From: Gammaproteobacteria bacterium
GTDB lineage: Bacteria; Pseudomonadota; Gammaproteobacteria; Pseudomonadales; Azotimanducaceae
Length of the DNA: 64,000 nt
Reading direction: 5' to 3'
Assembly: GCA_021773555.1 (NCBI GenBank)
Contig: JAJFKA010000030.1
Location: forward strand, 36,435 to 100,434
Made by a program: the position numbers and the translations under genes. The first letter of the stretch is position 1. Each line of letters starts with the position of its first letter. The notes beneath the pieces are model-generated. The model saw only the letters and a list, made by a program, of their open reading frames with translations, was not told where the DNA came from and searched no databases. Positions 8,929 to 16,833 of this stretch are shown in pieces.

Positions 8929-10731
8929 CTAGTCGAATTCTATCCCCTCGAAGTCTCCGTTTTCCCGCCACGCTTTGATGTATTTAAAGTACGCCGTTGC
9001 CCCGGTTGGGTATCCCACATGGTATTTCGCCCCGTCTGACGCTGGCTGGCCTTCATTATTGTAATAACCGGGTGTGCAATCCGGTGATCCCAGCATCATC
9101 CCAGGACCCGTCATCAACAAATCAACCCATTCATCCTGCGCCTGCTGGCTGACCTCGACTGTCTGGTAATCGTGATCAAGGGCGTGCCTGACCATCATCG
9201 CGATGGTCATTCCCGATTCAATGATGTTGTGCGGGACGTTGGAGATCAGGTTGGCACCCTGGGTGGGTTGCACGAAAAACGCATTCGGGAAATTGCGGAC
9301 ATGGATGCCGTGCTTGCTGCGCATGCCTTCGGCAAAGTAGTCCGTCAATGTCACCCCTCGGCGCCCGGTAGTTTCGAAACCTGTGCGTGCCACCAGTTCC
9401 GTGCCCACTTCAAATCCGGTGCCGTAGATAATGCAATCCACTTCGTACTCAATGCCCCCGACAACAACACCCCGCTCAGTGATTCTTTCCACACCTTTTC
9501 CATCGGTATCTAACAAAACTGTTGAGGGTTCGTTGAAGGCATCCAGGTACTCATCATGAAAACATGGTCGCTTACACAATTGTCGATACCAGGCCTTCAG
9601 TTGATCCGCCGTCTGTTTGTCTTCGACCACGGAATCAATTCGTGCCCGGATTTCTTCCATCTTCTCAAAATCGGAGTCTTCATAGGCAGACAACATCTTC
9701 AGCGGGTTACCTCGGTCAGCTTCTGGCAGGCTATTGATTTTCGCTCGAATGCGACGCGACAAATCCGTCCAGCCGTCCTTCACGAGGTCTTCTGCTGCAA
9801 TGCCACCCGTCTGGTTTTGGGTGAAATTTTCAAGCCACCGCTGCTGCCAGCCAGGGGTCGCGATCCCCCTGAACCAATCTGGATCAGTTGGCTGGTTGTC
9901 GCGCACATCCACAGACGATGGGGTGCGCTGGCATACATAGAAGGTTTTACACGCTGCCGCCAGGTGCGGTATGCACTGCACGGCGGTCGCCCCGGTACCA
10001 ATCAATGCCACTCGCTTATCACCGAGCCCATCAAGTGGCGCTCCATTGGCATCGCCACCGGTATAATCATAGTCCCAGCGACTGGTATGGAAAGAATGGC
10101 CCTTGAACTCTTCTATACCGGAAAGCCCGGGCAGTTTTGGAACATGCAGCGGACCTGTACCCATGCCAACAAACTGAGCCGTGAAGTCATCACCCCGGTT
10201 GGTTTTGATTTGCCATACTTTGGCAGCTTCATCCCAGTTGAGCGCGGTAACCTGGGTATGAAACAGCGCATTGTCATACAGGCTGTATTGATTTCCGATC
10301 CGCTGGCAATGGCCGAGGATTTCTGGCGCATGGGCGTACTTTTCCGTTGGCATGTGCCCGGTTTCTTCCAGCAGCGGCATGTACACGAACGAGGCCGTAT
10401 CACACATAGCGCCTGGATATCGGTTCCAGTACCAGGTGCCGCCGAAGTCACCACCCTTGTCAATAATTCGTACATCAGTGACGCCCTGTTCAACAAGCCT
10501 GGCCCCGGTGACCAGCCCTGCAAAGCCGCCGCCGATGAACGCCACCGTCACGTGATCGGTTTTGGGTTCGCGTTCCGTAACTGGAACATAAGGGTCATCA
10601 AGATAATGTGACAACTGGCCCTCGATGCGGACGTACTGCGCATTGCCATCCGGGCGCAGGCGCTTGTTGCGTTCTTCCATGTATTTACGTTTCAGGGCTT
10701 CTTTGTCGATGGCTTTCGTCTGGGGCATCAT
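8929..10731 (-). CDS. Baeyer-Villiger-type flavin monooxygenase
   Basis: A 600-residue class B flavoprotein monooxygenase. The FAD Rossmann motif GGGFAG is at residues 67-72, followed by GTWYWNRYPGAMCD. The Baeyer-Villiger fingerprint FKGHSFHTSRWD is at 209-220 (family FxGxxxHxxxW), and the NADPH Rossmann motif is GTGATA near 240. The 60-residue N-terminal extension is typical of the larger cyclopentadecanone/steroid-monooxygenase-like group. The enzyme inserts one oxygen next to a ketone, giving an ester or lactone, with NADPH and O2. It is the first gene of a three-gene unit with the GMC oxidase and its small subunit, and is divergent from a PhyH dioxygenase. The substrate is unknown. Confidence 0.88.
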   Translation of the reverse strand: MMPQTKAIDKEALKRKYMEERNKRLRPDGNAQYVRIEGQLSHYLDDPYVPVTEREPKTDHVTVAFIGGGFAGLVTGARLVEQGVTDVRIIDKGGDFGGTWYWNRYPGAMCDTASFVYMPLLEETGHMPTEKYAHAPEILGHCQRIGNQYSLYDNALFHTQVTALNWDEAAKVWQIKTNRGDDFTAQFVGMGTGPLHVPKLPGLSGIEEFKGHSFHTSRWDYDYTGGDANGAPLDGLGDKRVALIGTGATAVQCIPHLAAACKTFYVCQRTPSSVDVRDNQPTDPDWFRGIATPGWQQRWLENFTQNQTGGIAAEDLVKDGWTDLSRRIRAKINSLPEADRGNPLKMLSAYEDSDFEKMEEIRARIDSVVEDKQTADQLKAWYRQLCKRPCFHDEYLDAFNEPSTVLLDTDGKGVERITERGVVVGGIEYEVDCIIYGTGFEVGTELVARTGFETTGRRGVTLTDYFAEGMRSKHGIHVRNFPNAFFVQPTQGANLISNVPHNIIESGMTIAMMVRHALDHDYQTVEVSQQAQDEWVDLLMTGPGMMLGSPDCTPGYYNNEGQPASDGAKYHVGYPTGATAYFKYIKAWRENGDFEGIEFD

Positions 10732-10880
10732 TTGCTCTACTGCTATTAGTCAGGAAATGATGCTTGCATTGGCAGCGAGGCGTGTCAATTGATCGGGATC
10801 AAAGAGCATCGCAGCTGCGCTGATCTATTTTCAAACTGGTTCGAGGTATAACCCGCAAAACAAGCGTGTAAACTGCACAG

Positions 10881-11678
10881 ATGTTGTGCCAGACCGATCA
10901 CCAGACTTTCGCTTCCCGGGGATTGATACACTTTCCGGGACTGATACCAGAAGCAATTACCGAGGCGGCAGTGAAAGCGATCTACAAGCCCTTAACCAGG
11001 CTTGGATTTCGTCGCGACAACACCTGGCAGCTGCCAGCGATCAACGACGACAAACTTCAGCGCGCTGGTATCGTCGGTCTGAAAGATACAAAGGGAAGTG
11101 CCGCGTTTCGCGACGCACTAACACCCGAGGTAATCAGCATCGCGAAGGAACTCGCTGGTGAAGCAGTTCTCGACGACATACACCGCTCCCCCCAGCTACT
11201 GTTCACATTTCCGAACGCAGACATCTGGGAGATACCCTATTCGATCTGGCATCTGGATGCACCGCGATTGCCCGACGGCAAGGCCCCCGGAATTCAACTG
11301 TTTGTTGTGCTCAATAATCTGCCGCCAGGCGGGGGTGGTACCCTTGTGGTGGCAGGATCTCATCGGCTATTGAATACCGGCGCACGCATCAGCTCCAAAG
11401 AAGTCAGGCGACGTCTGAAACGCGAACCCTATTTCGCCAGTCTTTTATCTCGCGACTCAGCTGAACGAAATCAGTTCCTGCAGCAAGCCGGTCATGTTGG
11501 AGAAATCGAGCTTCAGGTTATCGAGTTAACCGGGAACACGGGTGATGTCTTCTTTATGGATATGCGCCTGCTCCATGCGCCGACGCGAAACTGCCGGGAT
11601 GTGCCACGGATAATGCTGACCCACCGGTTTATCAGTCCGGCGCTGGTTGCAGACTATGGCAAGGTTATCGCCGACTGA
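10881..11678 (+). CDS. Phytanoyl-CoA dioxygenase (PhyH) family protein
   Basis: A 265-residue Fe(II)/2-oxoglutarate dioxygenase. The iron triad is visible as His124 and Asp126 in WHLDAPR and His232 in LLHAPTRN; Arg243 is the likely 2-oxoglutarate contact. GGGGTLVVAGSHRL is the standard PhyH turn. This is the first of three PhyH genes in the window. They share little outside the core and probably hydroxylate different substrates. It is divergent from the monooxygenase gene across about 150 bp. Confidence 0.85.
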   Translation: MLCQTDHQTFASRGLIHFPGLIPEAITEAAVKAIYKPLTRLGFRRDNTWQLPAINDDKLQRAGIVGLKDTKGSAAFRDALTPEVISIAKELAGEAVLDDIHRSPQLLFTFPNADIWEIPYSIWHLDAPRLPDGKAPGIQLFVVLNNLPPGGGGTLVVAGSHRLLNTGARISSKEVRRRLKREPYFASLLSRDSAERNQFLQQAGHVGEIELQVIELTGNTGDVFFMDMRLLHAPTRNCRDVPRIMLTHRFISPALVADYGKVIAD

Positions 11679-11857
11679 ATTTATCGATCGTGAAGGTCAG
11701 GTTGATCCCCTCCCGCCGATGTGGTTTATTCTTCTGCGCATTTTCTCCGGCCTACAAAGCCTGCAAATGCTCTTCATACATTCAGAACGGGGATATCAAA
11801 TGCCGGTTGCAAGACAACATTCGCTACAGATCCTCATTCTAATAAAGGAACCTCCTT

Positions 11858-12469
11858 ATGAGTAAGCCAAAACTGTTCGGCATTTCCGGTTCACGCGCAC
11901 TGCGCGCAATCTGGGGAATTGAAGAAGTTGGCATCGACTACGAGCATGTGCCGGTCACTTTTGGGGCAGATTCAAAAGAGGCTGACTATTTAACGGTAAA
12001 TCCAAATGGGCGAATACCCGCATTGATCGATGGCGATCTACAGTTGTTTGAGTCCATGGCGATCAATCTTTATCTGACCAGGCAGTATGGCGGCGCACTC
12101 TACCCGCAAAACACCAATGACGAAGCGACAGCCTTGCAATGGAGTTTCTGGGGAATCACCGAATTCGAACCCTTGCAAATGCAGATCGTCGTACAAAAGT
12201 TGTTTACGCCTGAAGACCGGCGCAATCCGAAGATTGTTGAGGGTGCCAGCAAGGGTCTGCAGCGACCGCTGAAAGTGCTGGATGCTGTTTTGGAAAATCG
12301 CGAGTGGCTGATCGGCGAGCACTTCTCAGTCGCAGACCTCAATGTTGCTGCGGTCATGCATCTTATGAAGATGATTGATTTTGGTTACGCTGAACACTCC
12401 AATGTCCAGCGCTGGGCCGATGCCTGTTACGCACGTCCTGCACTGGCGCGGGCGCTCGCGAAGTCCTGA
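11858..12469 (+). CDS. Glutathione S-transferase family protein
   Basis: A 203-residue cytosolic GST. The thioredoxin-fold N-domain has GISGSRALRAIWGIEE, NPNGRIPALIDGD with the cis-proline, and FESMAINLYL with the Glu-Ser glutathione contact. The C-domain ends with the N-capping motif SVADLNVAAV. It starts after AAAGGAACC, a strong ribosome binding site. The dienelactone hydrolase follows closely, so the two may handle reactive products together; the substrates are not known. Confidence 0.85.
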   Translation: MSKPKLFGISGSRALRAIWGIEEVGIDYEHVPVTFGADSKEADYLTVNPNGRIPALIDGDLQLFESMAINLYLTRQYGGALYPQNTNDEATALQWSFWGITEFEPLQMQIVVQKLFTPEDRRNPKIVEGASKGLQRPLKVLDAVLENREWLIGEHFSVADLNVAAVMHLMKMIDFGYAEHSNVQRWADACYARPALARALAKS

Positions 12470-12517
12470 TCACTGAGCACGATGAAAACGGAAAGACACA
12501 TTTCAGAGGAGAAACAG

Positions 12518-13366
12518 ATGAGCACGACTCCCGACTTCTGGCCAGCCGCGCCCGATCTGCAATGCGACGAGGTGAGTTTCGAATTTCAGGGAAATGAGTA
12601 TCGAGGGTCCCTCGTCGCACCATCAGCGCATGTGGGTCCACGGCCATTGGTGCTTGTTATCCATAACTATCAGGGTCTTAAGTTTTTCGACCAAAACGTC
12701 GCTGAATATATTGCGCGCCTTGGGTATGTAGGGCTCGCAATCGATCTGTACGGAAACCTGATCACCGAGGAAGACCGATTGTGGCCTGCGGATACCAGCA
12801 AGGTGCCAGAGCATTTAATCAGATCCTTTGAGGCGATGGTTTCACTCGATCATGACCACGGCGCTTTTCGTGCACTGCTGAACCAATGGATTGAGCAGGG
12901 CCTCGCGCATCCGTTAGTCGATTCCAGTGTCCTACCCGCGGCGATTGGTTATTGCTTCGGTGGTGTCGCAGTGCTCGAAGCCGTGCGCGCCGGATTGAAC
13001 CTCTCCGGTGTTGTATCGTTCCATGGTCTGCAGCAAACCGGTGAGGACGCCAGCCCTGCCAATGTCGGTGTGGTGCGACCGACGCTAAAACCCTGCACAA
13101 ACCAATACAACACGAAAACCCTCGTGCTTATCGAAAATGGTGCAGATGATCACCTGGTCCCTCAGGAAAGCAGAACTCGCTTTTTCGCCGAAATGGATGG
13201 TGCCGGTGTAGACTGGTGTTTCCATCACTATGCACGAACGCCACATGGCTTCGCCTTACCCGCATCGATAGCCCGCATTATTCATGAAGGGAATGGATTT
13301 TATGGCAATTGTGGCGAAGAAGGTTGGACAAACATCGTGAAAGACATAGCCGTAGCTATGTCTTGA
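12518..13366 (+). CDS. Dienelactone hydrolase family protein
   Basis: A 282-residue alpha/beta hydrolase with the cysteine nucleophile of dienelactone hydrolases (GYCFGG, matching G-x-C-x-G-G). The aspartate is in NGADDHLVP and the histidine in ARTPHGFALP. Family members open lactones or cleave small esters in the cytoplasm. The start is ATG 12518 because AGAGGAG lies seven bases upstream; an in-frame ATG at 12482 would add 12 residues. It is 48 bp downstream of the GST. The last codons form a perfect hairpin. Confidence 0.85.
   Translation: MSTTPDFWPAAPDLQCDEVSFEFQGNEYRGSLVAPSAHVGPRPLVLVIHNYQGLKFFDQNVAEYIARLGYVGLAIDLYGNLITEEDRLWPADTSKVPEHLIRSFEAMVSLDHDHGAFRALLNQWIEQGLAHPLVDSSVLPAAIGYCFGGVAVLEAVRAGLNLSGVVSFHGLQQTGEDASPANVGVVRPTLKPCTNQYNTKTLVLIENGADDHLVPQESRTRFFAEMDGAGVDWCFHHYARTPHGFALPASIARIIHEGNGFYGNCGEEGWTNIVKDIAVAMS
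13341..13364 (+). terminator. Perfect 10-bp hairpin at the end of the dienelactone hydrolase gene
   Basis: AAGACATAGC (13341-13350) pairs perfectly with GCTATGTCTT (13355-13364) around the loop CGTA. The stem spans the last seven codons up to the stop codon and is followed by GAGCGATTTTG, a weak T-run. It may be an imperfect intrinsic terminator or an mRNA 3' stabiliser. Confidence 0.4.
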
Positions 13367-13514
13367 GCGATTTTGTTCAAGATTCGAAGGCAGAATTGTC
13401 AGAAAACCATTCAGACACAGACTGTGTTTCACGAATTGACCACCATTTTTACCTAACCTATTGAAATACAATAATCTAACGATTTAACTGTGTCGCCTTC
13501 GTGAATAAGGCGGG

Positions 13515-14993
13515 CTAGAAGCGTTCCAGTCCTGGAAACTTCTCCTCCGCGCTGGCATGCACGTGCATGGCACCGAACTCCGCACAGCGACTTAAGGTAG
13601 GCACAGCTTTGCCCGGATTCAGTATGCCGGTTGAATCAAACACCGCCTTGATGCCGTGAAACAAGCTCAGCTCATCGCTGCTGAACTGCACACACATCTG
13701 ATCAATTTTCTCGATACCCACCCCATGTTCACCGGTAATCGTTCCCCCAAGATCAATACACAGGGTCAGAATCCTCGCGCCGAAAGCTTCCGCACGCTGC
13801 AACTCACCCTCGTTGTTGGCATCGTAAAGAATAAGCGGATGCAGATTGCCATCACCGGCATGAAAGACGTTGGCCACCTTGAGTTCGAACTCTGTGGACA
13901 GCTCGGAAATTTTCGCCAGTACAGTTGCCAGTTGCCGTCTGGGAATCGTTCCGTCCATGCAGTAGTAGTCAGGTGCCAGCCGTCCCACAGCAGGGAATGC
14001 GGCCTTTCGTCCAAGCCACAATCTGTCCCGCTGGTCTCCGTCAAAGGCAACTTCAACACTCGTGGCAGAGCGGTTTTCAAATATTGCTTTGATATCGGTG
14101 ATCTGTTGTTCCAGTTCACTGCGATGACCGTCGAGTTCGCACAACAGCAAAGCGCCCGCGGAGAGTGGATAACCGGCAGAAACAAATGCTTCAGCGGCAT
14201 GAATTGCCGGTTGGTCCATCATTTCCAGGCCGGCGGGCAGAATACCCCGTGCAATGATGTCACTCACACTGTTCGCTGCATCGGCCGTTTCAGTAAATCC
14301 CGCCATGACCACGCAGATCGCGTCGGGAATTCGAGTCAATTTCACCGTCACCTCGATGACAATGCCAAGCATGCCCTCCGAGCCATGTAGCAACGCCAGC
14401 AAGTCATACCCGGGTGAATCGAACGCCTCGCTGCCGAGTTCATAGAGTTCACCTTCAGGTGAAATCAGCTTCAGTTTGACGACGTTGTGGACCGTCAATC
14501 CATATTTAAGGCAATGAACACCGCCTGAATTTTCCGCGACATTGCCGCCAATCGTGCAGGCAATTTGTGACGAGGGATCCGGAGCGTAGAAAAATCCCTG
14601 TTCGCGCACCGCATCCGAAATCGCGAGGTTAGTCACTCCCGGCTCAACGGTGGCAAGCTCATTTTCAAAATCCACCGAGACGATTCGATTGAACCTCGCC
14701 AGACTGAGCAGGACACCCTCGGCATGTGGCGTTGCCCCGCCTGAAAGCCCGGTACCAGCACCCCGAGCGACAACAGGAACATCATGTTGATGACAGAGCC
14801 GCACAATTTCCTGGACTTCCTGAACTTCCCGTGGCAACACCACCAACCATGGCAACTGTTTCTTCGCGGTCAGACCGTCGGCTTCATAGACCGTCAGCAG
14901 TGACCGGTCCGAGATGACATTTTCTCCCGAGATTTTGCCAAGCGCCTCAAGGAATTTATGCTTATCCAGATTCAATTGACCTTCCATTCGCAT
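13515..14993 (-). CDS. glcD: FAD-linked oxidase, glycolate/D-lactate dehydrogenase GlcD-like
   Basis: A 492-residue PCMH-type flavoprotein. The FAD-binding part has VARGAGTGLSGGA near residues 95-107 and IGGNVAENSGGVHCLKYG near 148-165. The C-terminal FAD-oxidase domain contains VANVFHAGDGNLHP and GTITGEHGVGIEK, the substrate and cofactor signature of GlcD. It oxidises a 2-hydroxy acid such as glycolate or D-lactate, feeding electrons to quinone or an Fe-S partner. The usual partners glcE and glcF are not next to it, so either they lie elsewhere or this is a stand-alone D-2-hydroxyacid dehydrogenase. It is divergent from ribB. Confidence 0.82.
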   Translation of the reverse strand: MRMEGQLNLDKHKFLEALGKISGENVISDRSLLTVYEADGLTAKKQLPWLVVLPREVQEVQEIVRLCHQHDVPVVARGAGTGLSGGATPHAEGVLLSLARFNRIVSVDFENELATVEPGVTNLAISDAVREQGFFYAPDPSSQIACTIGGNVAENSGGVHCLKYGLTVHNVVKLKLISPEGELYELGSEAFDSPGYDLLALLHGSEGMLGIVIEVTVKLTRIPDAICVVMAGFTETADAANSVSDIIARGILPAGLEMMDQPAIHAAEAFVSAGYPLSAGALLLCELDGHRSELEQQITDIKAIFENRSATSVEVAFDGDQRDRLWLGRKAAFPAVGRLAPDYYCMDGTIPRRQLATVLAKISELSTEFELKVANVFHAGDGNLHPLILYDANNEGELQRAEAFGARILTLCIDLGGTITGEHGVGIEKIDQMCVQFSSDELSLFHGIKAVFDSTGILNPGKAVPTLSRCAEFGAMHVHASAEEKFPGLERF

Positions 14994-15115
14994 CAGTGCC
15001 GAGCAGGTCAGTATACGTGAGGTTCACCGGAACTGCCGCCGACAGGAAAATTAGCCAACAACGGAAATAAAGGCCAGTGTATACTCCGCGACTACATCCA
15101 GCGGAGCCAATAAAC

Positions 15116-16228
15116 TTGTCAATTAACACCATAGAGGAAGTTCTGGAGGAATTTCGCCAGGGGAAAATGGTTCTGATCATGGATGACGAGGATCGCGAGA
15201 ACGAAGGCGACTTGATTATCGCCGCGGATGTAGTGACCCCGGAACATGTTACCTTCTTCGCCCGCCATGCCTGCGGATTGATTTGTCTGACAATTACCGA
15301 GGAGAGAGGGCAGCAGCTCAATCTGCCACTGATGGTGGAACAAAACTCCTCTTTGCATGAAACAAACTTCACCGTATCCATCGAGGCAGCCGATGGCATT
15401 ACCACAGGTATTTCTGCTGCAGACCGGGCCAAGACAGTCCGAGACGCTGTGGCAAAAAATGCCAAACCCTCGGATCTGGTGATGCCAGGTCATATTTTCC
15501 CACTGATTGCGAAACGTGGCGGCGTGCTGACTCGCGCCGGGCACACTGAAGCCGGCTGCGACCTGGCACGCATGGCAGGCTACGAGCCCGCGGCGCTGAT
15601 CGTTGAAGTGATGAACGAAGACGGCACCATGGCACAACGACCGCAACTGGAAGCCTTCGCGGAAAAACACGGCATCAAGATCGGCACGATTGCCGATTTA
15701 ATTCACTATCGCTCGCTGCATGACAAGACCATTGAATTGACGGACGAACGGCCCATCACGACAGAGCATGGCGATTTCTTATTGCGCACCTACACAGACA
15801 GAATATCCGAGTCGGTTCACTACGCCATCATTAAAGGTGAAATCGACGAAAATGAGCCCTGCCTCACCCGGGTCCAGGTCGTGAATCCATTGCGGGACAT
15901 CCTTGGCACAGAACGCCCGGGGTTCAAAAAAACCTGGTCGCTCAACGATTCACTCGCCCGGGTTGCCGAGGAAGGAAAAGGCGTGGTTGTCGTGGTCGGC
16001 CAGGAGATATCCCAGAACGAGGCACTCGCCCAGGTCAGGGCTTTCCCCGATTTACCGCCCGAGGAACGCCATACGACCGAGGCTGGCGTTTATCGGGTCA
16101 TTGGCACAGGCTCCCAGATACTCAGGGATATCGGGGTCGGCAAGATGCGGCTACTCAGTTCTCCCACACGCTTTAATGCAATTTCCGGATTCAATCTCGA
16201 GGTGGTGGAGTTCGTCGAGAATGTCTAG
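15116..16228 (+). CDS. ribB: 3,4-dihydroxy-2-butanone 4-phosphate synthase with degenerate GTP cyclohydrolase II domain
   Basis: The N-terminal 200 residues are RibB: DDEDRENEGDL near residue 22 (acidic and Mg sites), CGLICLTI, HETNFTVSIEAADGITTGISAADRA as consecutive conserved segments, and RAGHTEAGCDLARMAG. It makes the four-carbon precursor of riboflavin from ribulose 5-phosphate. The C-terminal 160 residues keep the GCH-II fold but lack the three zinc cysteines and catalytic motif, as in many proteobacterial RibBA proteins, so only the RibB activity is expected. Start TTG 15116 is chosen: it gives the family N-terminus and has GGAG nine bases upstream. A GTG at 15077 is the alternative. 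The stop overlaps the hpnM start. I see no FMN riboswitch in the 120-bp leader. Confidence 0.9.
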   Translation: MSINTIEEVLEEFRQGKMVLIMDDEDRENEGDLIIAADVVTPEHVTFFARHACGLICLTITEERGQQLNLPLMVEQNSSLHETNFTVSIEAADGITTGISAADRAKTVRDAVAKNAKPSDLVMPGHIFPLIAKRGGVLTRAGHTEAGCDLARMAGYEPAALIVEVMNEDGTMAQRPQLEAFAEKHGIKIGTIADLIHYRSLHDKTIELTDERPITTEHGDFLLRTYTDRISESVHYAIIKGEIDENEPCLTRVQVVNPLRDILGTERPGFKKTWSLNDSLARVAEEGKGVVVVVGQEISQNEALAQVRAFPDLPPEERHTTEAGVYRVIGTGSQILRDIGVGKMRLLSSPTRFNAISGFNLEVVEFVENV

Positions 16229-16805
16229 CTGCAGCGCAACGGCCATTGCCCTGCTCCTGTCGCTCAACAGCGCCCTTGCCAACACCATATCGCCGGTCGA
16301 GACCTTTCATGCAGGCCTCATCGACATGATGAAATCTTCAAACTACGAACAGCGCCTTGAGCTTTTACGCCCCGTTGTAAAGCAAACATTCGATACCTCA
16401 ACCGTTGCCCGTATAGCACTGGGCAGGCAGTGGCGTAAATTGCCAGATATCGTGCAGCAACAATTGACCGAACTCATGGCCGAAGTGATCATCAGCAGTT
16501 ACGCCAGCCGTTTCCCGATTTATACCCGGCAACACTTCGAAATACGCTCAGAGCAAGCCGTTAGCGATAATCGTGCAATTGTACGTACCAACCTGCTGAC
16601 CGGTGATGACACAGTTGACCTCGACTACCAGCTGATCGAATCCGAAGATCAGTGGAAGATTTTTGATGTGGTCGCCAATGGCGTCTCCGATCTGTCACTA
16701 AAACGGGCGACCTACGCTGAAACCTTTAAGGCAAGCGGGATCGAGGGGGTGATCGAGGAGATACAGCAAACCATCCAGGCCAATCGAACCAGGGCCGATT
16801 TGTGA
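16221..16805 (+). CDS. hpnM: HpnM/MlaC-like periplasmic lipid-binding protein
   Basis: A 194-residue exported protein of the toluene-tolerance Ttg2D/MlaC family. An N-terminal signal peptide (hydrophobic AIALLLSLNSALA, cut near residue 20) is followed by helices and a beta-rich C-domain that in MlaC cradles a phospholipid. The ATG overlaps the ribB stop. The next gene is an HpnN-type RND protein, and this gene pair is the standard hpnM-hpnN arrangement, so HpnM is the better name than MlaC. No mlaA, B, D, E or F genes are nearby. Likely role: periplasmic carrier for a lipid moved by HpnN. Confidence 0.75.
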   Translation: MSSCSATAIALLLSLNSALANTISPVETFHAGLIDMMKSSNYEQRLELLRPVVKQTFDTSTVARIALGRQWRKLPDIVQQQLTELMAEVIISSYASRFPIYTRQHFEIRSEQAVSDNRAIVRTNLLTGDDTVDLDYQLIESEDQWKIFDVVANGVSDLSLKRATYAETFKASGIEGVIEEIQQTIQANRTRADL

Positions 16806-16833
16806 TACCACAGTAGTCCGTCGCGGTTATCGA

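Noticed and set aside
9556..10611. 351-codon plus-strand frame opposite the Baeyer-Villiger monooxygenase.
   Set aside because: The opposite strand encodes a clear 600-residue enzyme with all motifs; this frame has none.
14994..15115. Possible FMN riboswitch before ribB.
   Set aside because: The leader is only about 120 bp and I found none of the conserved RFN blocks.
16221..16805. MlaC of a phospholipid-trafficking (mla) operon.
   Set aside because: The other mla genes are absent and the next gene is HpnN-like, so HpnM is the better assignment.
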